This document shows, in pieces, positions 57,195 through 64,000 of a DNA stretch of 64,000 nt. The translations under genes were made by a program, and so were the position numbers. Numbering within the stretch: position 1 is the first letter of the stretch; the number at the start of each line of letters is the position of its first letter. The DNA is from Bacillus thuringiensis (GTDB lineage Bacteria > Bacillota > Bacilli > Bacillales > Bacillaceae_G): the NCBI RefSeq assembly GCF_022095615.2, contig NZ_CP155559.1, positions 4,679,501 to 4,743,500 of the forward strand, given 5' to 3'. Under the pieces are notes generated by a model. It saw only the letters and a list, made by a program, of their open reading frames with translations, searched no databases and was not told where the DNA came from.

Positions 57195-58351
57195 TCTTTT
57201 GCAAACTGAGCAGAACGTCCTCTCGTAATCGAGAAAATTGCACAAAGCAGCGCCAATATAATAAAGCCACCGCCTACCCAAGCATTATATATAACAGATG
57301 ATTTTTCAATAACAACTCCGCCTACTGTTGAACCGAGCGCAATCCCTAAGTGAAGGGCAGAGTTATTTAAACTTTGCTGAATACCAGCTGATTCTGGTGC
57401 AATTTCAATTAAATAATTTTGTTGCGCTGGTGAAATAGCCCAGCTCAGCATACTCCAAAGTCCCATCATAATAATGAACAGCGGGAATGAGAATGTCATC
57501 ATTGGCAATATGAAGATCGCACACGCAAATACAATAATAATTGAGATAATACTTTTCTTTGATCCCCATTTATCAGCAAGCAAGCCCCCAAGGCCGCCTC
57601 CAAGTACCGCTGCAATTCCGAAAATAAAGTAAAATACACTAATCCAATCCGCTTCAACATGCATGACATCTTTTAAGAAAGGTGTTAAATATGCATATAG
57701 TGTTAAATGACCCGTTAAAAATAAAAATGATGTTAACTGTGCACTTACGATTTTCTTATCTTTTAACGTAGCAATTTGTGCTCTTATCGATAGTACTGAT
57801 GTCGGTGGTACTTTCGTTAAAAATAATGAAATACAAGCGATTGCTATAACTGTTAATACCGAAATGAGTACAAATGGTGCACGCCATCCATATGCATTTC
57901 CAAGTACAAGTCCAAGTGGTACTCCAAGTACGAGCGATCCACTAATCCCCATGAAAATGATTCCAATTGCACGCGCACGAAAATGCGGTTCTACAACGCT
58001 AGAAGCAAGTGTTACTGACAGTGCAATAATAAGCGAACCACTCGCTGCACAAACAACCCTTGAGAACATTAACATCCCGTAATTCACACTAAATGCTGAA
58101 ATAATATTGCCGATTAAGAAAATTGATAATGCCCCAATGTATAATCTTTTTCTTTCAAATTTTCCAGTTACCGCTAATAAAACCGGACCTGATAAAGCAA
58201 ATACTACTGAAAATATTGTGATAAGCTGACCAGCTGCACTAATAGATACTCCTAAATCATTGGCAACTAGATCGAGCGTTCCTCCTATAATTAGCTCAAC
58301 CGTTCCGACTACGAAAGCCGCGATAGCTAAAATATACACACGAAAATTCAA
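57179..58351 (-). CDS. MFS transporter, AraJ-like, TTG start, 390 aa
   Basis: Twelve predicted helices. The N-terminus MNFRVYILAIAAFVVGTVELI and the motifs LTASSVVEPHFRARAIGI and GGLLADKWGSKKSI mark a drug:H+ antiporter type. The TTG at 58351 lies 6 nt after GGGG; a longer frame upstream would include the dyad at 58365-58408. Substrate unknown; drug or metabolite efflux is likely. Confidence 0.85.
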   Translation of the reverse strand: MNFRVYILAIAAFVVGTVELIIGGTLDLVANDLGVSISAAGQLITIFSVVFALSGPVLLAVTGKFERKRLYIGALSIFLIGNIISAFSVNYGMLMFSRVVCAASGSLIIALSVTLASSVVEPHFRARAIGIIFMGISGSLVLGVPLGLVLGNAYGWRAPFVLISVLTVIAIACISLFLTKVPPTSVLSIRAQIATLKDKKIVSAQLTSFLFLTGHLTLYAYLTPFLKDVMHVEADWISVFYFIFGIAAVLGGGLGGLLADKWGSKKSIISIIIVFACAIFILPMMTFSFPLFIIMMGLWSMLSWAISPAQQNYLIEIAPESAGIQQSLNNSALHLGIALGSTVGGVVIEKSSVIYNAWVGGGFIILALLCAIFSITRGRSAQFAKEESIV

Positions 58352-58364
58352 GTCTTTCCCCACG

Positions 58365-58408
58365 CTTTCTATTTTGGTTACTACGACTATAGTAACCAAA
58401 ATAGAAAG
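58365..58408 (-). promoter_or_regulatory. 18-bp perfect inverted repeat upstream of the MFS gene
   Basis: CTTTCTATTTTGGTTACT (58365-58382) and AGTAACCAAAATAGAAAG (58391-58408) with an 8-nt centre. It ends 14 bp from the TTG start. It is too long for a simple hairpin terminator and has no T-run. It is a strong operator candidate that could also fold around the ribosome site. Confidence 0.8.
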
Positions 58409-58434
58409 TGGAAGCAAGTACAATTTTTTTACAA

Positions 58435-58463
58435 TAAAAAACAGGCGTATCATACGCCTGTCT
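58435..58463 (-). terminator. Terminator of steT
   Basis: ACAGGCGTAT-c-ATACGCCTGT stem; T-run on the minus strand. Confidence 0.9.
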
Positions 58464-58471
58464 TCTAATTA

Positions 58472-59785
58472 TTAAACACTAGCTTTGTTTTTCTTATTTA
58501 AATACCAATACACCGGCAGTCCAGTAAAGACAATTCCGATTGATAAGAAACAACTTACTGGATCATTAATAATCGCACTTCCAAGTACAAACAATGATCC
58601 TAAAATCGCGACGATTGGTACGATTGGGAATAACGGTACACTGTATGCACGCTCTTTATTCTTATTACGTTTTCTTAAGATGAAGACACCAATAAACGTC
58701 ATTACATAGAAAATATAAATAATGAATACGGAAATCTCAGATAGCTTATTCGGATCACTAATAATCATTAAAATAATTCCTAAAATGATTTCAACAGTAA
58801 TCGCATTTGCTGGTGTTTTAAATCTTGGGCTTTCCTTTGCGATAAACTTAGAAAATGGAAGGTGTCCACGCTCTGCCATCGACATCGGAATACGTGGGAA
58901 CGTTAAAATTTTTCCATTTAAACAACCGAAAATAGAAACGATAATACCAATACTAATAATTTTTCCGCCATATTCTCCAAGTAACATGCCCGCAGCTGTC
59001 GCTGTTGCATTTTCTCCAAGGTCTACGATTTTCGCTGCTGGTAACACATTTAATAATGCCAAGTTAATTAGTACGTAAGCAGCCGTTACAATTAAAATCC
59101 CCACTGTCATCGCTTTCGGTAATAACTTTGTTGGATTCTTCATTTCTCCGCCAATCGAAGCAAGTAGAATCCAGCCGTCATAAGCAAATAATGTTGCTAA
59201 AATTGCCATACCGATACTTTGATTTTCTGATATCGGCACAACTACATTAAAGATATCGCTATTCCCTTTCCAAAAACCTAGCACAACAATTAATACGATC
59301 GGAATCATCTTCCCAATTGTCGTAACCGTTTGGACGATACCTCCATATTTTGTTCCCATACTATTTACAACGCCAAGGAACACAACTGTTCCAATAGCAA
59401 TTGGTAAATTCCATACTTTATCTAAATAGAAAAAATTAATCATTAACGAACTAAAATACAAACCTAACGTTCCGATAATAGCTGGTCCATAAACAATCGT
59501 CTGCATCCAGCCTGATAAATACCCCCAAAAACTTCCGTAAATCTCCTCTAAATACGTATACAACCCACCATTTTTCGGGATTTGCGCTCCAATTTCAGCT
59601 ACTGTTAAACCACTTGCTAGCGTCAACAGACCACCAATTACCCAAGCAAGAATAGCCATATTAGAACTTCCTGAGTAATCTAATACGCTCCCTGGTTTCA
59701 TAAACACACCAGATCCAATAATCGTTCCTACTACGATAGAAAGTGCTACTGTTAAACCAATTTTGTTTTTCTCATCATGATGCAT
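58472..59785 (-). CDS. steT: Serine/threonine exchanger SteT-like APC permease, 437 aa
   Basis: Twelve-helix amino acid transporter. The GTIIGSGVFMKPG motif in helix 1, LAWVIGGLLTLASGLTVAEIGAQ, GGLYTYLEEIYG and FAYDGWILLASIGGEMKNP are very close to B. subtilis SteT in recollection. ATG at 59785 follows AAGGAGG. A T-box leader precedes it, so transcription should rise when one tRNA is uncharged. Confidence 0.88.
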   Translation of the reverse strand: MHHDEKNKIGLTVALSIVVGTIIGSGVFMKPGSVLDYSGSSNMAILAWVIGGLLTLASGLTVAEIGAQIPKNGGLYTYLEEIYGSFWGYLSGWMQTIVYGPAIIGTLGLYFSSLMINFFYLDKVWNLPIAIGTVVFLGVVNSMGTKYGGIVQTVTTIGKMIPIVLIVVLGFWKGNSDIFNVVVPISENQSIGMAILATLFAYDGWILLASIGGEMKNPTKLLPKAMTVGILIVTAAYVLINLALLNVLPAAKIVDLGENATATAAGMLLGEYGGKIISIGIIVSIFGCLNGKILTFPRIPMSMAERGHLPFSKFIAKESPRFKTPANAITVEIILGIILMIISDPNKLSEISVFIIYIFYVMTFIGVFILRKRNKNKERAYSVPLFPIVPIVAILGSLFVLGSAIINDPVSCFLSIGIVFTGLPVYWYLNKKNKASV

Positions 59786-59834
59786 GCTGCGTATCCTCCT
59801 TCCAATTCTAGTGTGATGCAAAAATGAAATAAAA

Positions 59835-60100
59835 AAACACTCCTCCCTAAAAAAGGGACGAGTGTTGTATTCGTGGTTCCACCCTTGTTTCAATTCGCAA
59901 AGTAACACACTTCACCAATTTCTCAAGTCTAAATAACGGTTTTTGCCGGCAAGCAATTACTAGGTATCCGTTCACTGCTGCAGTTCAGAGGTGGTAATCC
60001 ATTTTTCCGTATTAGGAAGCTCACAGCCAAAGGCTTCCCTCTCTGAGAATCGTAAAAAATTGATCATGTCCTCATCATCACTTCTTGATGTCGAATTTTG
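59835..60100 (-). promoter_or_regulatory. T-box riboswitch, probable threonine specifier
   Basis: On the minus strand: distal stem GGAAGC/GCTTCC with AGAGAGG before it, the specifier region GGATTACCACCTCTGAA, then the T-box AAGGGTGGAACCACG. The terminator stem is ACACTCGTCCCT/AGGGAGGAGTGT with T7. Aligned by eye, ACC (59995-59993) is the specifier, giving tRNA-Thr, which fits a Ser/Thr transporter. The T-box class is sure; the specifier is moderately sure. Confidence 0.9.
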
Positions 60101-60253
60101 TAGTTATTGTTCATTATATTGAATTGTTAGAAAAAATCAATATATTTTTTTATATAACATATGAAATATTTCTCTTCTTATATTATAACAGAAGTTACGA
60201 TACTTCTCTAATTCCCTAAAAATGGTATAATCTATATAGGAGGTGCACAAATA

Positions 60254-60483
60254 ATGATTGTTGTTTTTTGTATCATCGCTACGTTTCTTTCTGTTCTATT
60301 CGCTATCATGTACAGACACAAGTATCCTGTTTATAGCATTTTAGAGCGGTAGCTATTATACCAGCTACTTCCTTCTACGTATTAGGTAAATACCAATATA
60401 CAGAAGTGTTTATCGGTTTTACAATCTTCTACTGCGTCTTTGGATACATACTAACAATGAAAAAAATTTTATTGAATCATTAA
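60254..60483 (+). pseudogene. Frameshifted small membrane protein gene
   Basis: An ATG after AGGAGG opens a frame MIVVFCIIATFLSVLFAIMY, which stops at a TAG after ILER (33 codons). In another frame the text continues without a break: VAIIPATSFYVLGKYQYTEV, then a second helix FIGFTIFYCVFGYILTM to a TAA at 60481. One missing G in GAGCGGTAG (GGG to GG) would join them to about 76 residues with two or three helices. A promoter with an extended TGGTATAAT -10 (about 60223-60231) precedes it. Confidence 0.75.
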
Positions 60484-60486
60484 AAG

Positions 60487-60516
60487 GGACCGATTTCTAC
60501 TAACAGAAATCGGTCC
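60487..60516 (+). terminator. Hairpin after the frameshifted gene
   Basis: GGACCGATTTCT-n6-AGAAATCGGTCC, a perfect 12-bp stem without a T-run. Confidence 0.6.
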
Positions 60517-60605
60517 TCGCACGTACCTTCCGGTTGCCCACACGAAAGATACGACTTCACTCAATTATTTCTCATCTTTTTTCATAAAAAATTTACCCCG
60601 CATTA

Positions 60606-60727
60606 ACAGGCAGTAAAATTTCCACCTTAAAATCCAGCGAATACAGGGATGAAGTTGGAATATTAACTGCCCGTAAAAGCCCGATTGGTTCAACTAATAA
60701 TCAGTGGAAATGCACCGCTGATTAAAG
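60606..60727. repeat. Intergenic repeat-like hairpin element
   Basis: GGCAGTAAAATTTCCACCTT (from about 60609) and AAGTTGGAATATTAACTGCC (ending about 60673) are imperfect inverted repeats. They are followed by CCCGATTGGTTCAACTAATAATCAG and a short AATCAG/CTGATT dyad at the end of the next gene. The text looks like a dispersed repeat of this species group; family naming would need a search. Confidence 0.5.
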
Positions 60728-61669
60728 TTTCACTTTATGGTGCGGAAGATCCACATTCAACGCCTCTAATTGTTTCTTTTCATTCTCTAAAATCGCTTTT
60801 GCTTTTTCTTTCGTTGCCTCATCTAATCCCGCAAACATGTCTTTATGCTTCTCTTTCTCTGGAAGTTTCACACCTAGCTTTGTTAATTCTTCTTTTGCTT
60901 GCTCATGAGTTAATTTCCCTGATTTTTCTTGTTCAAAAATTGATTTCACTTTTTCTTTCGTTGCTTCATCTAAGTCAGCAAGCATATCTTTACGCTTACC
61001 TTTCTCCGGGAATTTCACGCCTAACTTTGTTAATTCCTCCTGCGCTTGTTCACGTGTTAATTTCCCCGATTTCTCTTGCTCTAAAATCGACTTCGCTTTT
61101 TCTTTTGTTGCTTCATCTAAGTTAGCAAACATATCTCCATGCTTACCCTTTTCCGGGAACTTCACGCCTAGTTTTGTTAACTCTTCTTTTGCTTGTTCAC
61201 GTGTTAATTTCCCCGATTTCTCTTGCTCTAAAATTGACTTCGCTTTTTCTTTTGTTGCTTCATCTAAATTAGCAAACATATCTCCATGCTTACCCTTCTC
61301 TGGCATTTTCACGCCTAACTTCGTTAATTCCTCTTGCGCTTGTTCACGTGTTAATTTCCCCGATTTCTCTTGCTCTAAAATTGATTTCGCTTTTTCTTTC
61401 GTTTGATCATCTAATCCCGCAAACATATCTTTACGCTTTTCTTTCTCTGGAAGCTTTACACCTAGCTCCCTTAACTGTTTCTTTGTATCGTCCATAATCG
61501 TTTTTACTTTTTGTTTTGTAGCGTCATCTAAATCTTTTTTCGCCGTTTTTGTAGACTGCTCAGCTGCTGGAGTATTCGTTGCCGCGAATGCCGGAATACC
61601 GACTCCCCCAATGATTCCGAATGATAAAGCACCTGCAATCGCTAAATACCCAACTGTTTTCTTCTTCAT
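60722..61669 (-). CDS. Secreted repeat protein, DUF2680/YckD-like, 315 aa
   Basis: Signal peptide (MKKKTVGYLAIAGALSFG..., cleavage after AFA) followed by five or six tandem units of about 49 residues. The unit reads LDEATKEKAKSILEQEKSGK, then LTREQAQEELTKLGVK.PEK. Such helix-pair units match DUF2680, which usually occurs once or twice. High Lys/Glu content suggests an extended helical secreted protein. The repeats are also similar at DNA level, so copy number may vary. Confidence 0.82.
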   Translation of the reverse strand: MKKKTVGYLAIAGALSFGIIGGVGIPAFAATNTPAAEQSTKTAKKDLDDATKQKVKTIMDDTKKQLRELGVKLPEKEKRKDMFAGLDDQTKEKAKSILEQEKSGKLTREQAQEELTKLGVKMPEKGKHGDMFANLDEATKEKAKSILEQEKSGKLTREQAKEELTKLGVKFPEKGKHGDMFANLDEATKEKAKSILEQEKSGKLTREQAQEELTKLGVKFPEKGKRKDMLADLDEATKEKVKSIFEQEKSGKLTHEQAKEELTKLGVKLPEKEKHKDMFAGLDEATKEKAKAILENEKKQLEALNVDLPHHKVKL

Positions 61670-61763
61670 AGGAAATTTCCTCCTTCATATTTCTAAAGCA
61701 TGTACACTTTCGTATACAATGCCTATAGTAATGTTGGTTTCTTAACATTTCCTTAACGACTTA

Positions 61764-61796
61764 ACAAAAAAACACCGCTCATCCCGAGCGGCGTTG
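61764..61796 (-). terminator. Terminator of the yidC-type gene
   Basis: CCGCTC-atccc-GAGCGG core stem flanked by AACA/GTT; T-run on the minus strand. Confidence 0.9.
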
Positions 61797-61798
61797 TT

Positions 61799-62581
61799 CT
61801 AAGCTTTTTGTAATTGTAATTCTTCACGTTCCATTATTCTTCTTAATACAATTGTTTGTGTCATTGTAAATAAATTACCCGTTATCCAGTACAACACAAG
61901 TCCTGATGGCGCTGCAAATCCCATAAATAGAATCATTGCTGGCATCATAATTTGCTGCATTTTCAGCATCTGTACTTGTTCTCCAGGTGTAATATTAGAT
62001 TGGAAAACTTTCATCTGAATAAATGTCGTTAACGCTGCGATAATCGGTAATATATGATAAGGATCTGCATGTCCTAAGTTCACCCATAAAAATGAAGATG
62101 TGCGAATCTCTTCTGTTCGGCTAATCGCATAATACAATGCAGAGAAAATCGGCATTTGTATAAAGATTGGCCAGCAACCCGCAAGTGGATTCCAACCGCC
62201 TGATTTCATTAGTTCTGACATTTCTTTTTGATACTGCTTTTGTTTTTCAAGATCTTTACTTACATCACCGTATTTTTTCTTTAGCTTCTGCAATTCAGGT
62301 TGCATTTTTTTCATTTTTGCTTGGCTACGATATTGCGAAACAGCTAATGGAATCATTGCTGAACGAATAACGAGCGTCATAATAATGATAGCAATCCCGA
62401 AGCTAGCTCCCGGTATATGATGAGCAACAAATTGAATCATATACGAGATTGGATATACAAAATAATGGTTCCAAATCCCCGTACTATGTGAATCTATTGT
62501 GCCTGCATTACTGCAGCCAGATAAAACAAAAACAAGTAATACTGATAAACTAATGAGCGCAGCTCGGTATGATTTTAACAT
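61799..62581 (-). CDS. yidC: Membrane protein insertase YidC (SpoIIIJ/YqjG type), 260 aa
   Basis: Lipoprotein signal with lipobox VLSGC (about Cys23), then five helices of the Oxa1 fold, including FGIAIIIMTLVIRSAMIPLAVSQYRSQAKM with the conserved groove Arg, and GGWNPLAGCWPIFIQMPIF. It inserts membrane proteins together with Sec or alone. ATG 62581 follows GGAGG by 7 nt. Confidence 0.93.
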   Translation of the reverse strand: MLKSYRAALISLSVLLVFVLSGCSNAGTIDSHSTGIWNHYFVYPISYMIQFVAHHIPGASFGIAIIIMTLVIRSAMIPLAVSQYRSQAKMKKMQPELQKLKKKYGDVSKDLEKQKQYQKEMSELMKSGGWNPLAGCWPIFIQMPIFSALYYAISRTEEIRTSSFLWVNLGHADPYHILPIIAALTTFIQMKVFQSNITPGEQVQMLKMQQIMMPAMILFMGFAAPSGLVLYWITGNLFTMTQTIVLRRIMEREELQLQKA

Positions 62582-62609
62582 GTTCATTCCTCCAATGTTT
62601 CGTAATTAT

Positions 62610-62894
62610 TTAGCGAAACATTGGTGTATATGGACCGACCTCGTCATTCTCTTCACTTGATTCTTGTCTGCGTACAGAACGAATCATTCCATATTTATAA
62701 AAAATTGAAAATAGCGTTACATTCCCTGCACTATCTTCACATGTATCAACTAGTTTGAAGGCTCTCTGTCTACCGCTCGATGCTTGCTGACGTACAAAGC
62801 GAGAAACGTTAGCAAGGAAGAAAACTTCTAATAAACAAAGCGCTGTCGTTACAAACGATATATATAGAATTGCATCCTGCAATAAAAATTCCAT
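62610..62894 (-). CDS. Hypothetical small membrane protein, 94 aa
   Basis: One or two N-terminal helices (LLQDAILYISFVTTALCLLEVFFLA), then a charged tail with RQQASSGRQRAFKLVD and an acidic end. ATG follows AGGATG. It lies 28 bp upstream of yidC on the same strand and may share its transcript. Function unknown. Confidence 0.65.
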   Translation of the reverse strand: MEFLLQDAILYISFVTTALCLLEVFFLANVSRFVRQQASSGRQRAFKLVDTCEDSAGNVTLFSIFYKYGMIRSVRRQESSEENDEVGPYTPMFR

Positions 62895-63170
62895 CGCTTC
62901 ACATCCTTAATAAGGTCATTTTAGCACATTAGGCAAACATTCTCTATTTCCTTTTATCGTCAAAAAAGTATTTTGCATATTTTCTCAATAAAACTATGCT
63001 AGAAAACCGATGTATTCGCTTTCTTTAGTATATTCACACGTATCTTTGAATAGGTTTAATTTGTTAGAAATTTATAAAATTTTTGCATTATAATAAAACT
63101 ATTGCCAGTTTTTGAAAAAACCTTTATTCTCTTCTTGTAATCAAAAATGAATATGGAGATGAAACATACT

Positions 63171-64000
63171 ATGGGTCAACTAGGAGACGCCGATTACGTT
63201 CCCGACACCGCCTTTTTATCCTTCCCAGCAGCTAAAACATTTCACTTAGAATTCATCATACAGTTGGTTGTTATTTTCGTAGCTTCTATTTTGTATGCAA
63301 TTTCTATGAATATGTTCTTTATCCCGCATAACATGATTAGCGGTGGATTCGCTGGTGTAGGGATGATTATCGGTTATTTAATGCATTACAATATCGGTGC
63401 ACTTATCTTTTTACTAAACATTCCTCTTCTTATTTTAAGTCACTTTTACTTAGGTAAGAAGACAACCTTTTTAACAGCGTATTTTGTAGCTATATCATCG
63501 TTAGCGATGAACATTATCCCTGTACACCAAGTTTCAGACGATATTTTACTATCTTCTGTATTCGGTGGTGTAATCTGCGGAGCAGCTTCCGGAATCATAT
63601 TCCGATTTGCTTCTTCAACAGGTGGCTTTGATGTTGTTGGATTGATTGTAGCAAAACATCGAGATATTTCGATTGGAGCAATCATCTTTGGATTCAACTT
63701 AATCTTACTTGTTGCAGCAGGATTTATTTTCGGATGGGATATTACGCTTTATACGTTAATTAGCCGGTTTGTAGTCAGTAAAGTAATTGATGCCGTGCAT
63801 ACGAAACATATTAAATTAACGATAATGACAGTTACAGAAAAAGGCGAGGAAATAAAAAGCGCACTATTACATCACGGCATACGCGGAGTGACAATGGTAG
63901 ATGCTGTCGGCGGCTATACAAACCATAAGAAAAAAATGATTTACACCGTCGTGACTCGCTATGAGTTAGGCGAAATGAAACGTATTATCCGTCAAGTGGA
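63171..64000 (+). CDS. YitT-family membrane protein, C-terminus outside window
   Basis: Five membrane helices (MNMFFIPHNMISGGFAGVGMIIG, GALIFLLNIPLLILS, ASGIIFRFASSTGGFDVVGLI, IGAIIFGFNLILL...) are typical of YitT/DUF161. A C-terminal DUF2179 domain begins TEKGEEIKSALLHHGIRGVTMVDA and runs off the edge. Start is uncertain: ATGs at 63153, 63159 and 63171 are in frame. Function is not established. Confidence 0.85.
   Translation, partial: MGQLGDADYVPDTAFLSFPAAKTFHLEFIIQLVVIFVASILYAISMNMFFIPHNMISGGFAGVGMIIGYLMHYNIGALIFLLNIPLLILSHFYLGKKTTFLTAYFVAISSLAMNIIPVHQVSDDILLSSVFGGVICGAASGIIFRFASSTGGFDVVGLIVAKHRDISIGAIIFGFNLILLVAAGFIFGWDITLYTLISRFVVSKVIDAVHTKHIKLTIMTVTEKGEEIKSALLHHGIRGVTMVDAVGGYTNHKKKMIYTVVTRYELGEMKRIIRQV

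Noticed and set aside
60685..61125. Plus-strand Leu-rich frame opposite the DUF2680 protein
   Set aside because: Mirror of a repetitive lysine/glutamate-rich gene; no ribosome binding site.

Overview
The window is chromosomal DNA of a Bacillus cereus-group bacterium. Base composition is about 35% G+C, ribosome binding sites are strong GGAGG types, and the gene order follows the yut-yun-suf-met-yus-fad region known from Bacillus subtilis. Spore genes (lytH, yunB, a YutC-like lipoprotein, coat proteins), an S-box, a T-box and dispersed repeats of the kind common in this group all fit.

Region 1 (1-11.9 kb, minus strand) is an accessory block and the most interesting part. It is a lasso-peptide (RiPP) cluster. 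Three almost identical tandem precursor genes encode a 34-residue, four-cysteine core. A fourth, diverged precursor with a TTG start follows. Next come an HPr-kinase-like tailoring enzyme, a membrane thioredoxin and a MauE/DoxX-like protein (a likely redox pair), an ABC exporter, a split B protein (B1 recognition domain and B2 protease), the asparagine-synthetase-like cyclase, and a MacB-type ABC exporter that may give immunity. A 200-aa protein of unknown function and a truncated LuxR-type regulator lie at the left edge.

Region 2 (11.9-27 kb) is core chromosome: a quinone reductase-like flavoprotein, a NagD-family phosphatase, a SufR-like regulator, a HepT-like protein without its catalytic His, glpX, a small DUF3055-like protein, a DUF1062/S4-domain protein behind a strongly structured leader, yutD, a spore lipoprotein, a TipA-like MerR regulator divergent from a YhfC-type membrane protease, lipA, lytH, yunB, yunC and yunD (apparent CTG start).

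Region 3 (27-39.1 kb) holds the sufCDSUB operon for Fe-S cluster assembly, the S-box-controlled metNPQ methionine importer with a second metQ, and yusD/E/F, gcvH and yusI, interspersed with repeats.

Region 4 (39-53 kb) holds a lipoprotein, a PAP2 phosphatase, a PTS-IIC-like permease with an L-lactate dehydrogenase, two coat proteins, a TetR/metallo-beta-lactamase pair with paired operators, and the fadN-fadA-fadE beta-oxidation operon with a FadR box. yuzL, a D,D-carboxypeptidase-like protein and proline dehydrogenase follow.

Region 5 (53-64 kb) holds yusU, a YqgV-like protein, a dCache chemoreceptor, a TrmB-type regulator, an MFS exporter behind a long dyad, a steT-like Ser/Thr exchanger behind a T-box, a frameshifted small membrane gene, a repetitive DUF2680 protein, a YidC-type insertase and a truncated YitT-family protein.

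All coordinates were read by eye. Family names rest on recognised motifs and recalled homologues, not on searches.
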